A stretch of 64,000 bases of DNA from Apteryx mantelli. Taxonomy: Eukaryota; Chordata; Aves; Apterygiformes; Apterygidae. Location of the stretch: NCBI RefSeq assembly GCF_036417845.1, contig NC_089979.1, positions 116,593,415 through 116,657,414 on the forward strand, given 5' to 3'. A program made the position numbers and the translations under genes. Positions within the stretch are counted from its first letter, which is position 1. Every line of letters begins with the position of its first letter. The notes under the pieces are model-generated. The model ran no database searches, had not been told where the DNA came from, and saw only the letters and a program-made list of their open reading frames with translations. Shown here piece after piece: positions 28,501 through 42,600 of the stretch.

Positions 28501-31500
28501 GAATTTTGGTAGTTTGGGAGGACAGAAGAAGGTCACCAAAGATAGCTTGGTGGGTCTGAGATGCTTGGTGACCTTGCAGAACTGTAAGGATACGTTGGTA
28601 CGAATACTCTATTGCATTGTTTTGAGTATATCAATGCTAGCCAGGCATAGTTGCAGTTTATAGCTCCATCAGGCAACACTTTTACACACTGCATAACGGC
28701 TTTTTGATTATCTTATGGTGAGCTTTTGTTCCTCTATAGCTCCATAATGTGGAAGAATTAAGGGATTTCAACTTCTTCTAAGGAATTGTCATTCTCTTTT
28801 TAAACACCATGAACTCAGAAAAAGTTTTATTTCTCATATTTTAGAAAGGCAAGTAAACTGTGAACGTATTGCATTGTGGGGTCGACTGCAATTCTCAGCT
28901 TGTAGCAGACTAACTTTCAACTATCCAGAGGGTAACTTTTCTTTTTCTTGAAGAGAGTAGAAACTTTGTGCCAACAGACAGAATTTGAGACAAATAACTT
29001 TTTTTAATGGAAACATCATTCATTAACTGGAATAGCTTTACTTCCATCACAGTGGTAATAAGCACCATAATCTTTCAGCAGACAGTAATTATATCACTTT
29101 CTCAGTCTTTGTTTTTTCCCTTCAATGTTAGGCTCTTTTACTCATATTAGCAGCTCTTTTTTGCACTGATTCTACTGTGAATTAAATCTTTTCTGAACAA
29201 GGGTATTGAGAATGAAAATATTAAATGAGTTCTCTAAACTATTGTATAAATAGCTGTTAGTTTCTACCACCCCTGCTTTTCAGTGGGTCAGTTGCCCTCT
29301 GATTAGTTAGTACATGCAGTTCCTTTTCTTTCTCAAGTGTTTTGAGGCCTGTCTTTCAATTGAAATACTAATTCCAAAGAACATGCCCTTGTATGTTAGT
29401 TACTGGGGAAGACTATTATGTTAGTCTTGCACAACTTAAGTAAAGTCATGTTGTATTTTTATTCTATATCCATTGATTTCCCTGTCTCCTTGGGCTTGTT
29501 CTCACACAGCACTAAAGGCAAAAGCTAAGAAGATTGTAGTTTCCAGTATGATTCCTTCTCCTCCCTAAATGTAAATGCTACTTCTGCTGTTTTGCAGTAA
29601 TAATAATAATAACACCTCTGACTTGTTAATACATCCTTGTTGCTAGAGCTGCAGTTTCATGAAACAGTTCTTTAAAATTTCTGGGATGGGAGCTTTCCAC
29701 TGTACTCCTGAGCATATTAAGTTTTAGAATTCTGCTTTAATTCTGCGTATAGTAGCTTCCATACCTTCACTCTCACTGTCTACCCTGCATTTACACCATT
29801 GCTGGTAGCACTGATTTGTTGAAGTGAAGGGCAAGCATTCAGTGAATTTATGAAATCATTTTAAATCCTTTAATTTCAACTACTATCATCATTGCATAGT
29901 AGTCCTGCTTCTTAGCTCTTTGTTTTTAGTTAGGTGTCTGAAAAAGCTTTTGCTCTCTTTAGTATATTTCACAAATACATTCTTTTGGTATTTTGAACAT
30001 TTGTGGAACTACCATAAATAAAAACAAATAAGTAGTGATTCATTTTGATCAGCAAATGAGATTATTTTGTTGCTCTTGAGTGTTTCTTTTCCTCCCACTC
30101 TTTATATTCATCCTCTGTATTATTAATGTCTTTCTAATTATTCATCCAAGTAATCTTTGTTCAAATTTTTTCTTTTAGGTTTTTACACTGTTTGATTTCA
30201 AGAAATTCTAGCCTTCTTCTGTATTCAGATTTGAGTTCCTGTCTCCCATTGACTTCATTTCCTTTTTGCTCTTATGAAATCAAAGAATTACTCAATAATT
30301 ACAAAAGCTTAGTGCTGTGTCTAGTTTGTTAAGACTGATAAATTTCTGTATCAAACCTAGTTTTTTATATACCCTAGTTGTGAATTCAGCTGATAAATAC
30401 TACTGGGAAGTTGGTCATTATAGGTTATCTGTCTCATCATATTTCAGGGATAGTTAGCATATTCCAGCATCAGGAGCAGTTAGCAGGATTCTGTAGAACC
30501 TCTTCTGTGGTCCATTTGATTCACTTACAGATGTTTAAAGATGTGTGGCAGCTCCAAAAATTAACTTTGCAAGTGGACAACCAAAGTCATGTAAGAAGTT
30601 TTTGGGTTATTATGGATAAAAGGTGCAGCTCCTTCTCAGGATTAAAAGAATTGACTTTTTTAAAAATACAAGCTTCTGTGTCAGTGGCTTTGGACTCCAA
30701 ATGTAGAGGCTGCTAGCTTGTATTCCAGTATTAGGAAGCTATGACCCTGGTTCTAAAAACCAGTGATTATAGAGCAGGACTGCTGCTTTTTATTGTTAGA
30801 TCAAATATACAGAGATTGTTTCTACACAGGTGAATTTTAATTATCTTGCAGTGTTATTTAAAAGAGGAAAGCCAAGTTTCAGTCTGTTTATTTATAGCCT
30901 GTTCACACTGTAGTATCTGAATGCCTTGCATGTATGTGATGCCAAGTATACTGGCAGAGACCCAGGCATCAGAACAGGTGGTGCCACTGAAGGTGGTGAG
31001 TGATATAGCCTTAAAGTGTAGTGTAGCTGCTTTTTTATGTAAGACACATCACAATTCTAGGCAGAGAAACAAAGAGAACCTTTACACCGCAAGTCTAGAG
31101 TTAGAAGGTAATAGGAGAAAGAGTAGACAGCAATGTTTAAGGAAGTGATGAAATTTATACATACCTGAAGTGAAGACAAATGAGAGAGGGAACCTGGGGA
31201 ACTTCCTCACAGGTTTTTTTTGTTTGTTTGGGAACTTCAGGGATTTTAATTTGGGGAATTAAATACAGCAGAAGTCAAGTCAAGCAAAGGTGATTTGTTT
31301 TGCCCCCTCTTATGCTATACCTGGCATCATCTAGGGTCACCTGATAACAAGAACTTGCTAGTGGTAGAATAGAAAAATCCACTGCATCCTGACTACATAT
31401 GCTCCTAATAAAACATTCTAATGTTGAAGACTTCGTGTATAAGCTACTTTTCAACCGTGCTGCCAGTATCTATGTAGTTATTGTGCTATTAGTATCTATT

Positions 31501-32449
31501 TTGAAGTTTTTTTAAAAAAACATGTAAAAAGATGTGCTGTTGTAGCATAAAGCATTCTCTCTTAATATCTTAATGTAAACTGTCTTTTTGTAAAGAATTA
31601 AAGGGCTGTTAAAGGTTGGTGTGGGAGAATCATAAGGTTTCAAACACAGGGGCTTTTCTGGTAGCTAAAACTGCTGGGAATTTTGGGATAAAGAGTAAAT
31701 GGAATGGAAATGATAATATTTTGAGACAACCAAACATATGGGCTCTTTTGGAAGAGAGGAAAAAAAAGTGGTGCTTACTTGACACTTCGAGTGATCCTTT
31801 GACAGCATGTCACCTCCCTCGTCACCTTTCTTAAAATCTAAATATATTAGGTTTGAAAGTTCAATGCCGCTTCATCAGTTATCTGTAATACAGCGTGTAA
31901 CCCAGCCTACAGTAAGAACTAAACATGTAATAGACATGACTTGGAAATTCTGAACTGTAAATGCAGCAGACAATAATGTAATTTCTCTTTATCATCTTTT
32001 ATCGTTTAGGTAGACTGGTGTAACAAACTGTTCTTTGTGTGGTTTTGTTTGTTTTGGGGTTCTCAAGTTATTTTTCTATAAATTCTCTGTGGTTATGACC
32101 TATATTAAATTCTTATCTCATGCAGCAAAATATTTTTTCCTGTAATTTACAAGTTACAGAAGTGAAGCACCTAAGGAATATTCCTGCATGCATCCGAAAT
32201 ATTGGTCACCTTAAACTTTTCTGAGATGTAACATCATCACAGCTTTAGCATTAGACTTGTAAGTTCATAATAGAACTGGAGCTCTTTACTATGGAATCGT
32301 ATAATGAGACATGAAATATTCTGAGATATGTCAACTAGATAAAAATTCTTTGGAACAGAAGAAACTTGACAAAACCCTTGAAGGAATACTAAAACATCTT
32401 GCTAAAGATTGCTTGTGTTGAAGTTTACTTTCAAAGCTGTCAATAGTAA

Positions 32450-32655
32450 TTATAGAATCATAGAATTGTTTATGTTGAAAGGGACTTCTGGAGGTCACTG
32501 TGTCCAACCGGTTGCTCAAAGTGTGGTCAGTCAGAGCAGGTTGTTGAGGGCCTTGCCCAGTCAAGTTTTGAGTATCTTCTGGATATTTCTTCAATGCTGG
32601 AGATTTCACAGCCTCTCTGGGCCCCTTTTCCAGTGTTTAACTACTCTCTCTTCTG
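32450..32655 (-). mobile_element. CR1 LINE 3' end, inverted
   Basis: The plus strand starts with TAGAATCATAGAATTG, the reverse complement of the octamer tail that ends CR1 elements. It continues with TTGAAAGGGACTTCTGGAGG, GTCCAACC, GGTTGCTCAAAG, a CACAGCCTCTCTGGGCC motif and TTCCAGTGTTTAACTAC, all in the order of inverted avian CR1 3' ends. The copy is 5'-truncated and moderately diverged. It lies antisense to LRRFIP2 and is the best marker that the host is a bird or other sauropsid. Confidence 0.85.
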
Positions 32656-33289
32656 GGGTGCAGGGTCCCCTACTTAAACATGCTTCCTGTTGGAGATGTG
32701 GGTGCTCCAGATTTATGTGTACCCATGCTGCTCCCTAGAATCTGCTAGTGCACATGCTGGTGAGAAGGCACCCCACAAGCTCACATGCAAGGTATGGGTT
32801 CTCCTTGCTTGTTGCACTGTGCACTGGCAGCCCACTAGCTGGAGTGCAGGCAACTTGCAGCCTCCAACAGGGAGGCTACACTGTCTGGCCTAGGCAGAGG
32901 TTGTGATGCTAGCAGGGCAACTTCAATATCAAACCTAGCAGTACCTAGATACCTAGCAGTATCAAACCATGCTTTGACTGTTGGTGTTTCTACTAAAGGG
33001 ACTTTCCCCGCTGGTGCAGATTTTTGTGCTTCTTTTATACTTCTTTTCAAGCTTATTCCATTGTTGCAGAAGTCTTTTTGAAATTCCCTAGTTATTATTT
33101 AATCTAGCTGATTGCCCTCTTCCTCTTTAACATGATCAGTTTGGAGCAAACATCATCTCAGACAACTTTACACATTTGATTCACACATACTCACATTCCT
33201 ATCTTCACAGGTGTTGTTATACAGGCTATTTTGACAAGGGTGGGCCCTGCAAGGGCTCCACACATGTTCACTGCCTCACTGGGCAATGG

Positions 33290-33480
33290 CCCCACAGTTT
33301 TCTTGGTCTTGCTTTTGCTGCCAATGTCCTTATAGAAGTCTGTCCTGTACTTTGCAGCCTTTGGTTTTGACTCCAGCTGAGCTTTGGCTTTACTAATTCA
33401 TCCTTGTATGCAAAGGCAATATCTCTATATTTCTTCAGATAGTCTGTCACTGCTTCCTTTTCTTGCTTGCTTGCCACACT
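33290..33480 (-). mobile_element. Probable older CR1-like fragment
   Basis: Phrases such as ACTCCAGCTGAGCTTTGGCTTT, followed by TAATTCATCCTTGTATGC and a Cys/Ser-codon-rich TTCCTTTTC tract, resemble inverted retroposon sequence common in bird genomes. The assignment to CR1 is from memory of that pattern and is less secure than for the 32450 copy. It may belong to the same original insertion. Confidence 0.4.
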
Positions 33481-36284
33481 TGCTTGCCTTACTGCACAAT
33501 GATTTCTGTACAGTTGTGCTACTGTGAGACTCAGATGAAGAGCTTTTTGCTCATTAAAAGTATTTGCATTTTTTTTAATCCACTATGATTTGTGTATACA
33601 TTAAGTAATTATTGTCACTCTGAAAGTGGCTATACTAAAAATAGCTATATAAGTTATTACAATCCGTTTCCTAAATCGGTCTGGCAGCTAAGAGAATCTT
33701 ACTGAATTCACAAACCAGTTAGTTGTCTATTAGAAGTGCCATGTTGTTTGAAAGACATCCACAGATGCAGTTCAAGTCTATGTTATATGCAGTTATTCGG
33801 CAGATTTTACTTATGTGCTAAATATTTAATTAAGAAATGCAACTTTAAATGCGCAAATTAAAAGAAATTAATTTCAGGCTCGATGGTCTTTTTTAGTGGA
33901 TAGATTTGAGTTGTATTACATGAACTGATTTATCATAAAATTATTTCTTGACTTTGGTAAAATATTACCTTCTAAAACCCTTTTATAGTAAGGGAGTATT
34001 ACTTTATGCATTGATACAACTTCTGTTTAGTGCTCTACTTCCCTCTTTATTTGAAGCCAGCTGATAAGAACTACTTAAAAGCAGTGCAGGTTTTTGGAGA
34101 GCTTTCTTCCAAATGTGGGCAGCAGTCTGTAGTTCTCAGCTTGAATTTCAGCCTCTGAGACATCAAAACTGCTTTCCAGGTAAAAACATGCAAGTTCATC
34201 TGAGTACAAAGTATGAGCTTGCTTGCTTGCTTGTTTTTCAGACCGAAAAGATAGACTCTTACTGAATAGACTAACAGCAGCAGTACTTGTCCCAGAAGAC
34301 CTTAGTTCAGAGTCTCCCTTTACTATGAGTTCAACCTCTGCTTTCCTACTTCCAAGAACCATCCCAACCTCTAGGATAAGAATGAGGCTGGAATCTTGTA
34401 TTTCTTGTTGAAAGTGTGCTGCTATTTAACCTCCCAATCAAAGCCAAAACCAAAAAAATCATACTGTGAAGGAGGCACAAATAAACTAAAGCATGAGCCA
34501 CTGGCAGATGGTATAGACCCTCTCTGGGAGGCAAGTCCTGTATATTGGCCCAAATGCCTTTATTTTATCTAAAACTCTGCACTGCAAAATGAATAAGCCT
34601 ATGGAGGAATGAATGGAGGTGCTTGTTCCCCCTCCTCCCTATCAGAAGTGTGTTCATCACTGGGCTATAGAACTGCACTTTCTCTGGCCCCTTCAAATGC
34701 TGTATTTTTGTTCCTAAGTATTCTTCCACAAACACTGCAAACTCTCCTTTAGGGTTTTTACATAATGGAGCTGTTGTGCACCTGCAGCATTTCATATGTT
34801 TTGTATTGGTCTCAGAACAGCAGCTGGAAATAAATAAGATTATACTGCGTAATAGTGGTATGTGTCCTATGCAGATATGTTAAAAAAGGGGACTGCTAAT
34901 TTTAAGTCTTTGTTTTCTTTTCTCACATCAACAAATAGTATGATTCGCTCCTCTAAGCACATAGAAAACCGTAAAATACATGCAGAAGTTGAAGCAGAGA
35001 AAAAGACCTCCTCCAAGGAAGAGAAGAATAGAGGCATGAAGTTATGGGGGGGAAAAAAAAGTGTAGAAGCTAAAACAGAGAACTGTGGTGCTACTTGATA
35101 TCTTTGAGTTCCAGGAAGTGCCCCATATGTTTTGACTTTGTGATTGTTGTATAAAAATAAATTAAGAAATGCACTTGCACAAAAAATATCCTCGTCCCAT
35201 TCTTTTTTTTCTTTTCAATCAAATTGAAAGGAATTCCTGAGTGTCTGCTGGTTGGATCCAGTATGAAAGATAGTTCTTGCAACTTTTTTTTTTTTTTTTT
35301 CCAAAAGAGGATTGCCGATACAGTTCCATGTTAGGCCATTTCTATCTGCATGGAAGGAAATCCTTGTTCTAAAAAAGGTATTTTCCCAAGCTCTGTGTGG
35401 GACACTTACCTCTTTCATATCAAATAGCTGAATTGCAACCAAATTCTGATCTGGCATTTGGAAGGACCTGGATGTCTGGAAGTAGGGTTTCTTTAGGATC
35501 TTTGAAGAAATTATTATTATTAATTTTTAAATGAGTAATGTTTTGCTGCCTGTGGCTGTATGTGTAAAAACAAGTTGCATTTTGGTTTGGTGATGATTTT
35601 GGTATATTTGCAACTGATGGCAAAGGTGTTTGGAAGAAGACTACAGGGTGTTTTATGTTTCACAGTGGGTATATGATTTTGTATGTTTCTCTCTTCATTT
35701 TCCAAATTAGGAATCTAGTTAGGCAAAAGAATTGTTTGTTTGTCCAGAAATGTCTTTACTATAGTAGGTGGCACATGTACTTCTCACTGGATTTTAAAGC
35801 TACATTAAAATGTATATAAGCCTCTTCTAGCTGCTTGGTTGCTTTGAAAAGACTCTGTGAATCTTTCTGTTTTGGAGAGGAATGTGTAATTTTAATTCTT
35901 GAAGCATTGTTACCTATAGCTTCTCCAAAGTCTATAAAATTAAACAGATGCTTATTTTTAGGAGCTGTGAAAAGTGACAGGGTACTTGCATGTCTTCAGT
36001 TAGCAGCAGTTGACAGCTGTGCACAGCCAAACACTTTGAAGCTGTAGGTTCAAAACTGATAGGTTTTATTCAACAGAATTCTTAAAAGGGAAAAATTAAC
36101 TGTGCATGTGCGCCTTGTAGAGGGCAAGGGTATTTTATAAAGCTTCCACAAGATTTTGTGATAGAATTTTCCCAGAAATACAACTGCTGGAGAAATTTGT
36201 GCCAATGGCATGTAGGTTTCTTGAGTATTATATAGGTAAAGAATGGGGAAATTTAATACTTTTCTTTCTTTTTTTTCATTTCAG

Positions 36285-36343
36285 ATCTGAAAACTGAGCT
36301 TTTTCCTGTCCATTCTTGCAAATACAGAACCTAGAGAATAAAA
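36285..36343 (+). other. LRRFIP2: LRRFIP2 5'UTR part of the start-codon exon
   Basis: The acceptor TTTTTTCATTTCAG ends at 36284. The 59 nt that follow precede the ATG, which has A at -3 and G at +4, a good initiation context. Confidence 0.8.
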
Positions 36344-36433
36344 ATGGGGACTCCTGGATCAGGAAGGAAAAGAACTCCAGTGAAAGACAGATTTTCTGCG
36401 GAAGATGAAGCTTTAAGTAACATTGCCAGAGAG
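36344..36433 (+). CDS. LRRFIP2: LRRFIP2 coding exon A (start codon)
   Basis: LRRFIP2 (leucine-rich repeat flightless-interacting protein 2) is a cytoplasmic coiled-coil adaptor. It is reported to bind the Flightless-I LRR domain, Dishevelled in Wnt signalling, and MyD88 in TLR4 signalling. This exon encodes 30 residues beginning [16 protein letters not shown] and ending [10 protein letters not shown], nearly identical to the mammalian N-terminus as I know it (one Ala/Gly change near residue 5). It ends in phase 0 before GTTTGT. About 270 codons of a roughly 700-residue protein are in this window, covering the N-terminal head and the Ser-rich linker. The C-terminal coiled coil lies beyond the right edge. 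Confidence 0.95.
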
Positions 36434-37250
36434 GTTTGTTAATTTAAAATTGTCTTCAATTTCAAAATGTGGATAAAAGCAAACTTGGTTAACTCAGTAT
36501 CCAGAAAAATTTAAATGTATTGAGCTGTACATTAAAAATATCAAGTGTAATTAACCAAAATATGATAATTAATACAAAATAGAAACATTTTCAACCACTA
36601 CAGTATTTCAGTAAATGTCATTTTATAATGATGCGTCTTGTATGATTTAATGTAATTTTACAGGACCACATTTAAACCTCAGAAGATATTTCTACAAGTA
36701 GCTATATGCTTTAAATAACTGTCAGCTCAAGATGAATGAGAAATCCAATTGCTATCTTAGTCTAAAACTAAAAAAGAACTCTACATAATGCAATGGGATA
36801 AATGTGATGTGCTGAAGATGACCAGTGCTATCTCTTAGTGTTGAATGTGTAGTAGTCATTATTAAAATGATTAAGTGGTAACAAACATATTCTATTTCAA
36901 ATGTTAAAAGTCATAGATCTGTCAAAATAACATATATGCTGTACCAGGACTAACTTAGCAGCGTCACCAGCTCAAAAATAGAGAGCTGAGGTAACCAACC
37001 AAAAATGCTATTAACAAGAAGTTGATAAAGAAGTGGAATTTTGTCCCACCACATATAGGAAGGAGACAGCTGGAATTTAGAGTCCTACAGGCCTTTATTC
37101 GGACTTGAGCTTTTCTGAGAAGAAACATTGTTGACTGTTAAACAAAAGCCTTAGTACTGATTGTATGGAAGGGCATAGAGAAGTTTTGAACTATGTTATC
37201 TACAAAGCTGCTCACCCTGGTTGACATAAATAAATACAAAAAGTAGGTTC

Positions 37251-37319
37251 TTATATATATATAATTTATGTCTGTGTGTATATATGTTTTTTATATATAC
37301 ACATATAAATATATATAAA
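37251..37319. repeat. TA/TG microsatellite
   Basis: This is a compound TATA, TGTG and TATATACACA simple repeat with short interruptions. Confidence 0.8.
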
Positions 37320-39230
37320 GAAAATAACACATCGTGAGACAAAATAGGTTATAGGTCTTTGAAAACACAGCTACTGTTTTTAACAGTAGTTATTACTGAG
37401 TGTAAATAAAGGAAATGCTTGGTCAGCAAAAAGTCATTTTCATGTATTTGATAACTTTCTAAAAGGTTATGTTGACACCAAATCTAATGGAAGTTCTCAC
37501 AGCACCAGCTGCCTTCTTTGTGGGGCTTTGGGCCATGTGCTGTCTCTTTCCTCAAGCTCCATCTCTCAGTTTGGGGGAAGAATATTCAAAGGAGGAGAAG
37601 GAATGTCTTTAAACTTCTTTCAACTGTGCTCTGAACGGTCCCAGTAAAGTAACATCAACTTGCAACCTAGTCAGCCTAGAAAAAAGTAGTTGCAATGAAG
37701 AGGTGTAATAATTATTATCTTAGAATTATTGCTATTTGTAGGGTTTTATGTTCTCTTATGCCCCCATCCCACCTCAATTGAAATTGAGCATGAGTGTAAA
37801 TTAAACAAAAAAGAAGGGATTTTTTTCCCCTTAATGCTGATTTAAGCTAATGTTAAGTTTCACAGCCGGAGGTGTTATCTCACAGGGATGAACTGAGTTG
37901 TATACATCTATTCCAGGGATAAATATGATGTGAAGTCTTCCCTCCTTTTCTATCAAAAATGAACTGGAAAACAACCTGTTGAAAAACTTATATAATGCTG
38001 AACAGTATGCCTGATTAATCTAAATCTGCTGGAGATCGCTATAATTTTTCTGCTGCTTCATTTAGAGATAGGCATTTCATAGTGTCTTTAACACTGTTTC
38101 ATGTCTATTAATAATTTTTAAGACCTGTTTGAATTAAGTTGTCCTAAATGTTCTTCTGATTTCTTTTTTAATTATTATCAGAATGACTACTTTTTTCCTT
38201 TCTAATGTTCCGCCATTTTTCTGCATTTTTATGATCAACTTTCATGGCTTTTTAGGGAGAAGGAAATTTAACATATTTTAAAATAAAATGATTTCTTACC
38301 TGTACATTTTCATTCTCCGGGTTACATATAGCATCATATGATCTTTTCTTTTGTGTTCCCATCTCCAGGTTTCAGTTTAAGAGTCTTAGTTCTACTTGCT
38401 ATTCGACTTTTAAAAATTGTGTGAGAAGTTATGTCATTATGAATGTTTCTTATGACAATACATACTACTGTCATTGTTAACCCCTTGGTCTGTGTAGGTC
38501 AAGCTGGCCTTCTGATCCTGCATTGGATAGCAGCTATTGTCATTGCATTGGTTGCTGTAATTCACAGCCAACTTGTTCTAAAGAAAATACTTTTGTTACT
38601 TCAAAGGAACAAAATGCATTTCTTAGTGTATAACAGCAGAAACCAGTTAATAAATCTAAGTTCTGTCTTTAATCACAGCTGGCTTCACTGTGCCATACCT
38701 ATGCCTTATCATTTGAGACTGGGGAAATGTTTCTGTTTTACTATACTGGCATATGGCATGCCAATTCTCAGTGCATGAATATATACAATAAGTAAACCAT
38801 CTCAATTTTTGTTAGCACTGAGATCAAGCTATCTACTGTTCTGAGTCCATTATTTCAGCAACATGGCTTGTTTGTCTTTTTAATGTCAAAGGATATTCTT
38901 CTGAAATTACCTTTTTAGCAGATGTTACTTGCAACAGTTGAATTCAGTCTTCTAATCTGCAAGTCGGATGCCTTGTGAGGGAAATGTTCCACAAAGTTGT
39001 GCTAGGCATCAAGAAATGCTAACCAGAAAATACTGAAACAAAAGGTTAGCACTTGAGAATGATCTTGGGGCGGGGGGGGAGGGGAAGGGGGACATCATGG
39101 AAGTATTCTGGGGTTCAGAGCAGTCACAGAATGGTACTGGGATTTGGAGGGAGTTTGTCTGTAACACTGGTGAAGGCTTTTAGTGTAGCATATGAAGTTC
39201 AGGATTTATTTTTCTCCAAAAATTCATATT

Positions 39231-39640
39231 TCAGAAAGCACTAATATCGTTCTTCCTCACCACTCTAATTTGACAAAATTGAGATTTCTTAATTCTGCGG
39301 GATGTATCAAACCAGCGATATCCTCTTTTCGGTACCATCCCAGCCATCCGCCCTCTAGGAAATTTCAGGTGAAGAATTCTTTGGTACTGATCCAATAAAG
39401 CTGTTTCTGTGTAGTTCTGCACTGCTTGAACATAATCTGTCTTATTGTTTGAAAATAGTTGCTGAAAGACCAGGTCATTATCATGGGATCTGAAGGGCTT
39501 GGTCAAACTACTTCCTCCTTGTCAGACAGCTTTAGTTTTCACTCTTTCCACTGCATCAGAGAACTTTTCCTCTGGTAGTTTCTTTTCCCCTCCTTGTAAC
39601 CTTCAAGCACTGTTATGTAGAGAGTTCTTTTGTATCTTTT
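39231..39640 (-). pseudogene. Unidentified coding-like remnant, antisense in LRRFIP2 intron 2
   Basis: On the minus strand a frame is open for over 90 codons, from a TGA upstream to the TGA at 39231. It has a protein-like composition, with stretches such as DNDLVFQQLF, LLDQYQRILHLKF and KRGYRWFDTSRR, but no ATG at its start. An AATAAA lies about 20 nt past the stop (39205-39210). Just upstream, two other frames carry plausible peptide (LPEEKFSDAVERVK; TVLEGYKEGKRNYQ), as a frameshifted retrocopy would. I do not recognise the family, and no poly(A) tail or target duplication is visible. It could be chance. Confidence 0.25.
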
Positions 39641-42600
39641 GCTTACTGTGGGAGTTGGCCACAGATATCAGAAATAAAGAATCCTATACCTTTAAGTCAT
39701 GCAAACTGTAAGATTTTGTTTACTATTTTTTTCTAGAAAAAAAATTGTTGTGGGTGATCAGAGAAAGAGTAGGGACATCAGAAATTAGTATAGAAGAAAC
39801 ATATATCTGAGGAGGTTTAAGAAACATGTTTGGCACATGAGTAATGGTGCTGCCTCAGGTCCCGGAGACAGGAGGTGAGGAGGGAAAAGTAGTATGAGAA
39901 GAGCAAATGCAGAAGAAAAGAGCAGCAGTAAAGAGAAATAAAGCAAGGACTGTGTTTACTTATTAAGAGCTGCTGAAATAAGCATTATACTGCAGTGTGT
40001 AATAGTGTATCAGGAAATAAGATGAACCTTTTGAGAATACTCATCCTTATTCTTTGCCAGAGCTGGTACAGAGTCCAGGGTTTTCAGTGAAATGTCCTGA
40101 TGACAGAAACGGAACATGGTAACTAGGCAGAGGTAGCTGACTTGCTCACAACTGCCGTCTTGTGGAAGAGAGACCCTCCCTTGCTGGAGCCTCATGTATA
40201 CTGGAAAATGTAGGCTTGTTAGGAGTTGTATATAATGTTACCCATGATGGCAATGTAATTTTTAACTGTGCTTAATTAAAAAGTATTTTTTGTAAGGGAA
40301 TGATATTTTTATTATAGCCTATTTTTTTATCCTTATGAAGCTTTTGTTCCGAATCTGAGCTAATTAAGGAACCTCTGTCTCTATAGTATGAAATTTAAAA
40401 ACAAGCTACTATCGTTTCATACTGAAATTCTTTCTTGCAAGCAAGGGGAAGGAGAAAAATGTCTGTCAACACTATGCAGTTCTGCTTATTCTTACTCAGC
40501 ACTGGCTGGGGGGGAAAGCTCCTACACGTTAATTCTATTACTACTAAGGTTTTTCTAATTATTTTTTATGCATATCCTTTGATATCTTGGTGAAGGACTG
40601 TGAAGACACTATGAAAAAACACCTCAAAAAGGGAAGACTCCAGACTCTAATCATATAAAGACATTCAAATCCATATCTGATCTTTTTCCCTTTCTCTTTT
40701 CTTTCTTTCCAAAAACATCATGGATTTAACTGAAGAACTAAATACTATCCCTGGAAGCTGAGATAAAATGGTGTGAAAGACTTGCCAAAGATTTTGGCAG
40801 AGCATATATAAAAATACGAAGGAAGAAAGAAGAAAAATGCAGTAAACGGAGACAATTTTCTAAATCATTGCAAATAGCTGTTAGTAATTGTTTTTAGGTG
40901 GAAAATAAGGAAACTGACAGACCGTGCCATCTGTAATGGAAAGAGAATGTTCTATTGCTACCCAGATTTTTAATAAACATATGCAATAAAATAACTTAGA
41001 ACTGATTACTGCTTCTAGCTAGCTTGACTGCTTGAAAATAGCCATAATAGGTATATTCTTTTGGAGTGAAATGTTGCCTGTGCAGATGCATTGAAATGCT
41101 ACTTTTATTTTAATAAGTTTTAATATCTGTTTTGAAATGAAGAATTCCAGAACTTGGCAGTGAATGGGTGTTTTTGTTCTGTTACACAGAGCAGAGCTGA
41201 TATCCAAAGAAATGCAGATAGAACACTTGGTTTAAAATCACACTTGTCCTTAGGATGAAGGTAAAAAATAAGGAATAATGAGTGTGCATTTGTGTACAAA
41301 AAACCCAGAATTACAGAATGATCCTTTTCTATCCTAATAAAGTTTTGAGGGCTTCTTCTTTGTGCTGCTTTTCTTTCTATTCAATCTCTTTTGTTACAAG
41401 GATCTCATCTTCAGTCCATGTTACTCTTTACCTTATGGCTCCTCTTTGCTCTGCTGAATATATAACCAAGGGATTCTTTTCCCTTCCAGCCATTGGTGTA
41501 AGTATACTGGTGTGGATTTAACAAGTTTGGAGACCATGTCTCTTACTTGCAGTGTCTAAGAAATCTCAGTTATCTCATTTCTTTATAGCAGTTGGAAATT
41601 CCCTTTAGAAGCTTTTCAAATAAAACTTTTCAAAACTCCTAGATTTTGGACAGTCCAGAATATAATTTTTACTTCAGAAAATAGGAACTTGATATGTCAT
41701 CTCACTTTTAAACAAGCTGTACTACAATTAGGTGGTACTGTAGTGTTGTTTTATCATAACTGCATGTTTGTTCTAGAGATTGTACATAGAATAATGAGTG
41801 CTGAAACTCTGATATCAAAACTGTAGTGGCCAGTCCATAGATTTCTAAAACTGGAATTTGTTTAAAGCAGGCTCTAGAAAACAACCTTTGCTTCGAGTCC
41901 CAAGCTCTTGTGAGCAAGGAATAGTGATGTATTTAGAATGCTCTTCAATTCAATTGCTGGTTCACTTAGGAAAGCGTTAGAATGTGACTGCCTGTCCTTT
42001 TGCTTTTTTTTTCCTACAAAATTAGTCTAGTTTTCTTTTTTCTGCCACTTTCATAGTCTGAAATAGCTTCTTGTTTTCAAGGCAATTCCCTATGCAAAAC
42101 TGCTGCAGCCCTGCATTTCCCTTAACAGATACCTACTGACTTGATTTCAGCATAGCTGAAGGATTTTGTCTGTGAGAAGTTTATTAGTGAAATTTGTTTC
42201 ATGACAGCTTCCATGAGCTTTCTTCAATAACACAACAGGGTGAATAGTAGCATCCAGGAGGGAAGTAGTGTCCTTTGGAATAAAGGTTATCCCTGTATTT
42301 ATTTTACCTTTGAATTTCAATTACATAGTTATCAGGATTTGCATGAGTACTCTATTAACAACATGAGGACTGCTCTCTCTAATAATTCAAATGAGAGTAG
42401 GGAATTATTCATTGTGGTGGCCTTTCAAATTTCAGTGTGATTCATCTCTTGCCCTAAATTGTGGTGAAGAAAATCTGAACTATGCTTTCATCTAATTTGC
42501 CAACTTTGCCTTTTTGAAATTTCCTACTTTTCAGATGAATCTGGTTGCTCAGATTAATGTAATACTGAATCATTAAAGATTTTGCTAAAGCTATTCTCTG

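Larger units (their letters stand above)
25524..36284 (+). other. LRRFIP2: LRRFIP2 intron 1
   Basis: This 10.8-kb intron separates the non-coding exon from the ATG exon. It holds CR1 LINE fragments on the minus strand (32450-32655 and 33290-33480), a short GCTT repeat (34217-34232), a 17-T run (35284-35300) and otherwise unremarkable AT-rich sequence. Additional non-coding 5' exons are possible but were not identified. Confidence 0.55.

Noticed and set aside
30411-31148. Short plus-strand open frames in LRRFIP2 intron 1
   Set aside because: No conserved peptide, splice pair or codon bias is visible.
38443-38778. 111-codon hydrophobic open frame in intron 2
   Set aside because: Hydrophobicity reflects T-rich intron sequence. 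There is no family resemblance, signal or splice context.
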